Source: Morganella psychrotolerans
GTDB lineage: Bacteria > Pseudomonadota > Gammaproteobacteria > Enterobacterales > Enterobacteriaceae
Direction: 5' to 3'
Assembly (NCBI RefSeq): GCF_001676155.1
Contig: NZ_LZEW01000001.1
Location: 1,674,001-1,738,000, forward strand
Length of the DNA: 64,000 bases
Positions within the stretch are counted from its first letter, which is position 1; the number at the start of each line of letters is the position of its first letter. Below, piece after piece: positions 58,974 through 64,000 of this stretch. The notes under the pieces were generated by a model. The model saw only the letters and a list, made by a program, of their open reading frames with translations, had not been told where the DNA came from and did no database searches. Position numbers and translations under genes: made by a program.

Positions 58974-59135
58974 ACCATATCTGCTTTCATCCGAACTATA
59001 AATTGTTATCTTAAATTAGCTACTACAATAACGACCATAATCGTTAATGAAAAAAATAAGCGATTTGCTAGAATAGCTATATATTAATACCGCACCGGAC
59101 GAACATTCTGTCCGGATTTCCTGCCTGAATAATAT
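58974..59135. other. Probable native promoter region of modE
   Basis: About 160 AT-rich bases between two ERICs, holding TAGCTATATATTAATACCG near 59075. With the flanking repeats this is a gene-free stretch of about 390 bases. No RNA gene recognised. Confidence 0.35.
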
Positions 59136-59260
59136 ATATCCAACGTCATTCAGGATGCAGGCAGGCGGCAAGGGAAAACAGACGGGGAGCATACATCAGT
59201 ATGTGACCCGGCTGGTAACGTTGCGCCAACGAACCTGCAATTTGAATGAATAAGGGTATA
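59136..59260. repeat. Full-length ERIC in the modE leader
   Basis: TATATCCAACGTCATTCAGG to AATAAGGGTATA with core GGGAGCATACATCAGTATG. It ends two bases before the AAGG ribosome site of modE. Confidence 0.85.
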
Positions 59261-59274
59261 CAAGGTAATTTACA

Positions 59275-60060
59275 TTGGATATTTTACTAACACTTAAATT
59301 ACAGGGTAATTTATTCGCCGATCCACGGCGGATTTCATTACTCAAACAGGTCAGAGCTACCGGCTCCATCAGTCAGGGAGCAAAACTCGCCGGTATCAGC
59401 TATAAAAGTGCGTGGGATGCCATCAATGAAATGAATCAGTTATCTGAGGAAACCATTGTTGACCGCGCAACAGGCGGGAAAGGCGGCGGCGGCGCAACAC
59501 TTACGCGCTATGGTGAGCGCTTACTTCAGTTATACGATCTGCTGGCACAGATCCAGCAAAAAGCCTTTGATGTGCTGAAAGAGGATAATCTCCCTCTCGA
59601 CAGCCTGCTGGCGGCTATCTCCCGTTTTTCATTACAGACCAGCGCACGCAACCAGTTTTTCGGCACTATTATTTCGCGCAATCACTCTCACGTTCAGCAA
59701 CATGTCAATGTTCTGCTGGCGGATAAAAAAACGGAGCTGGCAGTTGCACTGACAGAACAGAGTGCCAACCGGCTGGGGCTTTCCGTGGGTAAGGAAGTAC
59801 TTACACTTATTAAAGCACCGTGGGTAAAAATAAGTAAGTCCGGCGATATCAGTGCGGAGTTTGATAACCAGCTCACCGGCAAAATAGACTCCATTGCCCA
59901 CGGGGCAGATAACAGTGAAATAATGGTTACACTGACCGGCGGCGCACAACTGTGCTCAACGCTGGATAACCCGCAAGTCAGCCTTCAGCAACTCAATGTC
60001 GGTGATGACGTAACCGCCCTGTTTAATGCCGATCAGGTCATTATCGCAACACTTTGCTGA
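59275..60060 (+). CDS. modE: Molybdate-responsive regulator ModE
   Basis: 261 residues starting at TTG 59275, with AAGG ten bases upstream; no ATG lies near the conserved N-terminus (ILLTLKLQGNLFADPRRISL). Winged helix-turn-helix with SISQGAKLAGISYKSAWDAINEMNQL and ATGGKGGGGATLTRYGERLLQLYDLL, then two TOBE domains (SARNQFFGTIISRNHSHVQQ, VKISKSGDISAEFDNQLTGK) binding molybdate. The dimer represses modABC and activates moa. In E. coli modF follows directly; here cpdB lies between. An ERIC separates the start from the upstream promoter. Confidence 0.95.
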   Translation: MDILLTLKLQGNLFADPRRISLLKQVRATGSISQGAKLAGISYKSAWDAINEMNQLSEETIVDRATGGKGGGGATLTRYGERLLQLYDLLAQIQQKAFDVLKEDNLPLDSLLAAISRFSLQTSARNQFFGTIISRNHSHVQQHVNVLLADKKTELAVALTEQSANRLGLSVGKEVLTLIKAPWVKISKSGDISAEFDNQLTGKIDSIAHGADNSEIMVTLTGGAQLCSTLDNPQVSLQQLNVGDDVTALFNADQVIIATLC

Positions 60061-60073
60061 TTTTTAAGATAGA

Positions 60074-60104
60074 AAAGCCGCCTCAGTTAATGGGCGGCTT
60101 TTTT
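60074..60104 (+). terminator. Terminator of modE
   Basis: AAAGCCGCC (60075-60083), loop, GGGCGGCTTTTTT, 14 bases after the modE stop and before the convergent cpdB end. Confidence 0.88.
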
Positions 60105-60116
60105 GTCAGTGATGAC

Positions 60117-62070
60117 TTACTTCGCTTTTAAATCAACCTGATAAACAGCAAAACCTACATCATCTGTGCCGGTGCGGGTCATCGGATAATGGGCATTCTC
60201 TTTAATAAATTGCGTGGCTTTATCCCCCGGCGAGGTTTCAAAACGAATATTTAATGTCTTGTCCGTTTTGATCGGTACAAATGTCCAGTTTTGCTCTGCC
60301 TGTGCCGATACCGCGCCTTTTTCTTTGGTTTCAGCTGCAATATACGCCGCCAGCACGCTGCGGTTTTCATCCGGAGAAGCAAACGCAATATGATCATCGC
60401 CTGTTCCCGCGAACTTGCCGCTGTATGCGCGGTAATTATTGGTTGCTACCAGGAAAATTGCTTTCGGATCAATCGGTTTACCCTGATATGTCACGTTTTT
60501 AATGCGATTTGCCTGCGGGTTGACTGACTGACAATCGACATCATATTTAGCCGGCTGTGTCAGGTCTATCTGGTAATTGATCCCGGAAAGAGTATCGAAA
60601 TTATAGGTGCGGAAACCATCCCAGTTAACCAGACTCTGAGGCGCGTCTGACTGCGGATCAATCTGGTTGAACATGCCTGCGGAGCACTCCAGCCACTCGG
60701 TTACTTCAGCACCCGTAGCTTTCACCACCACCAGCGTGTTGGGATAAAGATAAAGATCTGCCGCATTACGGAAGGTCATATCCCCTTTTTCTACCTCAAC
60801 AAAGTCAGCAGGCGCATTCTTACGTCCACCCACTTTAAATGGTGCAGCGGCAGAAAGTACCGGTAAATCAGCCAGATCAGGATCACCCTGAATAAAGCGG
60901 CGTGTATAGTCAGTCTGTGCATTATTCACAATCTGCACTGTCGGGTCACTCTGTAACAGCGCAAGATAGCTGTACATATTATCCGGTGATTTACCGATTA
61001 ATTTGCCGACAAATTCACGCGTCGCGTTATGTTGTTCATCAATAACCGATGCCAGTTTGTCATCACGCGCGACCAGCGGTTTTTTTATTTATTTTATCAA
61101 AGATTGGGCGCGCTTGTGATTTAGCCTGTGTGACTTTCCAACTGCCGTCATCATTATTCAGCACCATATCAACAACACCCAGATGATCGCCCCACTGACC
61201 GGGCATCACCGCCGGAATACCATTGACAGTGCCGTCTGTTATATTCACACCTTTAATATCCGCAAATTCTTTTCCGGGAAATACGCCGTGAGAATGACCA
61301 AACATAATGGCATTAATTCCCGGGACTTCGCTGAGATAATAAACCGAGTTTTCTGCCATTGCTTTATAGGGCTCCTGCGAGAAACCCGAGTGTGGAATAG
61401 CAACGATAATATCTGCACCTTCCGCTTTCATTTGCGGGACTAATTTTTTAGCCGTTTCGGTAATATCATTAACCTGTACTTTCCCTTCCAGGTTGGCTTT
61501 ATCCCAGATAAGAATTTGCGGCGGTACAAACCCGATATAACCTATTTTCAGTGTATGCTCTTTTCCGTCTCTGTCTTTTACCGGGGTATCAACAATAATA
61601 TAAGGCGTAAATACATTTTTACCGGTTTTTGCATCAATCACATTGGCATTAACATACGGAAAATCTGCGCCGCTAATGGCTTTTTTCAGGTAATCCAGCC
61701 CGAAATTAAATTCATGATTACCAAAGTTACCGACCGTATATCCCATGGTATTCATTAATTTATGAGCGGGATGCGCTTCACCCTTATTCAGCCCTTTATT
61801 TACCATGTAATCTGCCAGCGGGCTGCCCTGAATTAAATCCCCGTTATCCACTAATACCGAGTTAATAACTTCATTTTTTGCCGCTTTAATCAACCCGGCG
61901 GTACGCACTAATCCAAACTGTTCTGTCGGTTTATCTTTAAAATAATCAAAATCAATTAAATTACTGTGAATATCAGAGGTTTCCATCACCCGTAAATCTA
62001 CTGTCGCGGCATTGACCGTACCGCTGACAAGCAGCGCTAATACCGAATATTTCAATGTATTCCTGACCAT
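60117..62070 (-). pseudogene. cpdB: 2',3'-cyclic-nucleotide phosphodiesterase/3'-nucleotidase, frameshifted as given
   Basis: Two frames give an almost complete CpdB, a periplasmic scavenging enzyme for cyclic nucleotides. From ATG 62070: signal peptide ending VNAA, metal site [40 protein letters not shown]. The frame fails after FDKINKK and resumes upstream of [20 protein letters not shown]. Removing one T from the run of seven at 61080-61086 restores [10 protein letters not shown] and about 650 residues (647 in E. coli). The C-terminal substrate domain with [20 protein letters not shown] is intact. It lies between modE and modF on the opposite strand. Confidence 0.9.
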
Positions 62071-62293
62071 AACATCCTCTTTCGGTTAACTGAGATAGCT
62101 TTTATCTGTGTCCGCCCGTTATTTTATTTTCAGAACACAGTTTCTTTTCCTGACTAAAAAGTATAACAAAAACAAAATACTGAATGATGACGATTCTGTG
62201 AAGCAGATCTGCTTTTCATGATACGGAATGCAACACCCGCGCCATCCCTTGACATCCCTCACGGTTCCGCTTATTTCTGGATGATAATTAATC
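62071..62293. other. Non-coding region upstream of cpdB
   Basis: Holds the cpdB promoter region; AT-rich on the cpdB side. With the next ERIC it forms a gene-free stretch of about 365 bases. No RNA or repeat apart from that ERIC. Confidence 0.35.
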
Positions 62294-62418
62294 TATACCC
62301 AACGTCATTCAGGATGCAGGCAGGCGGCAAGGGAGGCAGACGGGGAGCATACATCAGTATGTGACCCGGTTGGATGAGCGCTGCCAACGAACCTGCAGTT
62401 TGAATGAATAAGGGTATA
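62294..62418. repeat. Full-length ERIC in the modF leader
   Basis: TATACCCAACGTCATTCAGG to AATAAGGGTATA with core GGGAGCATACATCAGTATG, 18 bases before modF. Confidence 0.85.
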
Positions 62419-62436
62419 ATAATAAGGCTGCCTGCT

Positions 62437-63888
62437 ATGACACATCTGCACATCACCCGGGGGATCTTCCGGACAGGTCCTGATTCTTCACTTTCCGTTC
62501 CGTCATTACGTCTGGAGAGGGGTCAGCACCATGCTTTTATCGGTGCTAACGGCAGCGGTAAATCCACTTTTGCGCGGGCGCTGACACAAGAGCTTGCACT
62601 GCTTTCCGGGGAAATGACATCAGCATTTATCCGCCCTGTCCGTGTGGCATTTGATACATTACAGACACTTGTTGATGATGAATGGAGCCGCAACAATACT
62701 GATTTTATTGATAATAATGAGACTGATAACGGGCGCACAACCGCAGATATTATTCAGCTGACATACAGAGATGATGCGTGCTGTCTGGCGCTGGCATCAC
62801 AGTTTGGTATTGCGGGGAGCCTCACGCGGCGCTTTAAATATCTCTCCACCGGCGAAACCCGCAAAGTTCTGCTGTGTCAGGCGCTGATGTCTGAGCCGGA
62901 TCTGTTGGTGCTTGATGAGCCTTATGACGGGCTGGATACCGCTTCCAGACTGATGCTCAGTGAAATGCTTACCACACTTGCACAAACCGGACTGACCATC
63001 ATTCTTATTCTTAACCGGTTCAGCGATATTCCGGACTTCATTACCCGCGCGGGGTTACTGGCGAATAGTAAATTATCGGAACCACAGGCACTGTCTGATG
63101 TTTTACAATCCCAGCTGAGTCACAGTGAACAAAATGAACATCTCACATTGCCGGAGCAGGATAATCCGGCTTCTGAACGGCTCTCATCTGATCTTGCGCG
63201 GGTTATTCTTAATCACGGCACCGTCAGTTATAACGATAAGCCTATTCTTCGCGATTTAACCTGGCAGGTTCTGCCCGCAGAGCACTGGCAGATTACCGGC
63301 GAAAACGGCGCGGGGAAATCCACCCTGCTCAGTCTTATCACCGGCGATCACCCGCAGGGATACAGCAATGACCTGACACTTTTTGGCCGCCGCCGGGGCA
63401 GTGGTGAAACCGTGTGGGATATCAAACAACATATCGGTTATGTCAGTAATAGTGTTCATCTGGGCTACCGCGTCAGTATTAATGTGCGCAATACGATTAT
63501 TTCCGGCTTCTTCGATTCTGTCGGCCTGTATCAGAAACCCTCTGACCGGCAGATAAAACTGGCGGATGACTGGCTCGTGCTGCTGGGGTTGACGTCTGTG
63601 AGCGAAAGCCCGTTTCACAGCCTGTCGTGGGGACAACAGCGGCTTGTGCTGATAGCACGCGCGCTGGTAAAACATCCGGCGCTGTTAATCCTCGATGAGC
63701 CGTTACAGGGGCTGGATGCGCTTAACCGTCTGCTGGTTTTGCGCTTTATCGATATCATGATAAGCCGTGGTGATACTCAACTATTGTTTGTCAGTCATCA
63801 CAGCGAAGATACTCCCGCCTGCATTAACCGGCGACTGGCGTTTATTCCTGAAAATAATCACTACCGTTATGAAATCAGTAAGTTGTAA
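62437..63888 (+). CDS. modF: ModF, double ABC ATPase linked to molybdate
   Basis: 483 residues from ATG 62437 (MTHLHITRGIFRTGPDSSL), with TAAGG about ten bases upstream; an ATG at 62404 lies in the ERIC. First cassette: GANGSGKSTFARAL, signature YLSTGETRKVLLCQALMSEP, LLVLDEPYDGLD. Second: GENGAGKSTLLSLITGDHPQ, FGRRRGSGETVWDIKQHIGY, LSWGQQRLVLIARALVKHP, LLILDEPLQGLD. No membrane domain; E. coli ModF's role is unknown and it is normally cotranscribed with modE. Here it has been separated and probably has its own promoter. Confidence 0.94.
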   Translation: MTHLHITRGIFRTGPDSSLSVPSLRLERGQHHAFIGANGSGKSTFARALTQELALLSGEMTSAFIRPVRVAFDTLQTLVDDEWSRNNTDFIDNNETDNGRTTADIIQLTYRDDACCLALASQFGIAGSLTRRFKYLSTGETRKVLLCQALMSEPDLLVLDEPYDGLDTASRLMLSEMLTTLAQTGLTIILILNRFSDIPDFITRAGLLANSKLSEPQALSDVLQSQLSHSEQNEHLTLPEQDNPASERLSSDLARVILNHGTVSYNDKPILRDLTWQVLPAEHWQITGENGAGKSTLLSLITGDHPQGYSNDLTLFGRRRGSGETVWDIKQHIGYVSNSVHLGYRVSINVRNTIISGFFDSVGLYQKPSDRQIKLADDWLVLLGLTSVSESPFHSLSWGQQRLVLIARALVKHPALLILDEPLQGLDALNRLLVLRFIDIMISRGDTQLLFVSHHSEDTPACINRRLAFIPENNHYRYEISKL

Positions 63889-63899
63889 GTCATCCATCA

Positions 63900-63938
63900 A
63901 ACGGATGTTTTATTTTTTACCTTAAAAAAACATCCGTT
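63900..63938 (+). terminator. Terminator of modF
   Basis: AACGGATGTTTT (63900-63911) pairs with AAAACATCCGTT (63927-63938), followed by ATTTTCTGTTTTT. Confidence 0.75.
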
Positions 63939-64000
63939 ATTTTCTGTTTTTAATCAATTAATTATTAAGAATAATCTTAGTTTATAACTATTCTGCCACT

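Overview
The window reads as chromosome of a gamma-proteobacterium of the order Enterobacterales, most likely Morganella or a close relative in the Morganellaceae. The reasons are inferential: the core proteins (MaeA, FolE, MoeAB, CodBA, Dps, DinG, RhlE, YbhGFSR, MoaACDE, UvrB, BioABFCD, Pgl, YbhA, ModABCEF, AcrZ, CpdB) closely follow the E. coli families, base composition is near balanced, moaB is absent, and ERIC-type palindromic repeats with TA targets are scattered throughout.

Layout. 1-5.4 kb: end of maeA, sanA, the folE-yeiB operon, a small AT-rich patch with a microcin-like peptide gene and a small membrane-protein gene split by an ERIC, then a YbfB-type MFS transporter. 5.6-10.2 kb: moeAB facing a codBA operon in which both genes are out of frame although a PurR-type operator remains. 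10.7-16.9 kb: a PuuP-like permease with a YtcJ-like amidohydrolase, a TPR membrane protein, rhtA and dps. 17.6-22.6 kb: type 3 fimbriae mrkABCD. 22.6-29 kb: dinG, a tiny membrane protein, sseA, several ERICs, a GlsB/YeaQ protein, dusC, rhlE. 29-35.8 kb: cecR-ybhGFSR and a phosphotransferase gene. 35.8-38.4 kb: truncated copies of the ends of ybhL and ybhR, then a strongly AT-rich cassette with a putative H...NC-fold/EF-hand toxin and a Sel1-like periplasmic partner. 38.4-47 kb: ybhL, moaACDE with a molybdenum-cofactor riboswitch and ModE box, an acetyltransferase, an AEC transporter, ybhK, uvrB. 47.3-54.6 kb: the biotin locus (bioBFCD divergent from bioA around a BirA operator), pgl, ybhA. 54.7-64 kb: a small secreted orphan, modABC with a ModE box, acrZ, an SseB-like anchored protein, modE, cpdB, modF.

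Molybdenum handling unites much of the window: ModABC imports molybdate, ModE senses it, MoaACDE and MoeAB build the cofactor, and the two best ModE palindromes lie before moaA and modA.

A warning for the reader: at least seven genes are interrupted, and almost every break is mended by removing one base from a run of seven or eight A or T. This looks more like systematic homopolymer over-calling than biological decay, so 'broken' below means 'out of frame as given'. The most novel content is the AT-rich toxin/partner cassette in the ybhR-ybhL slot, followed by the microcin-like gene near 3.5 kb.
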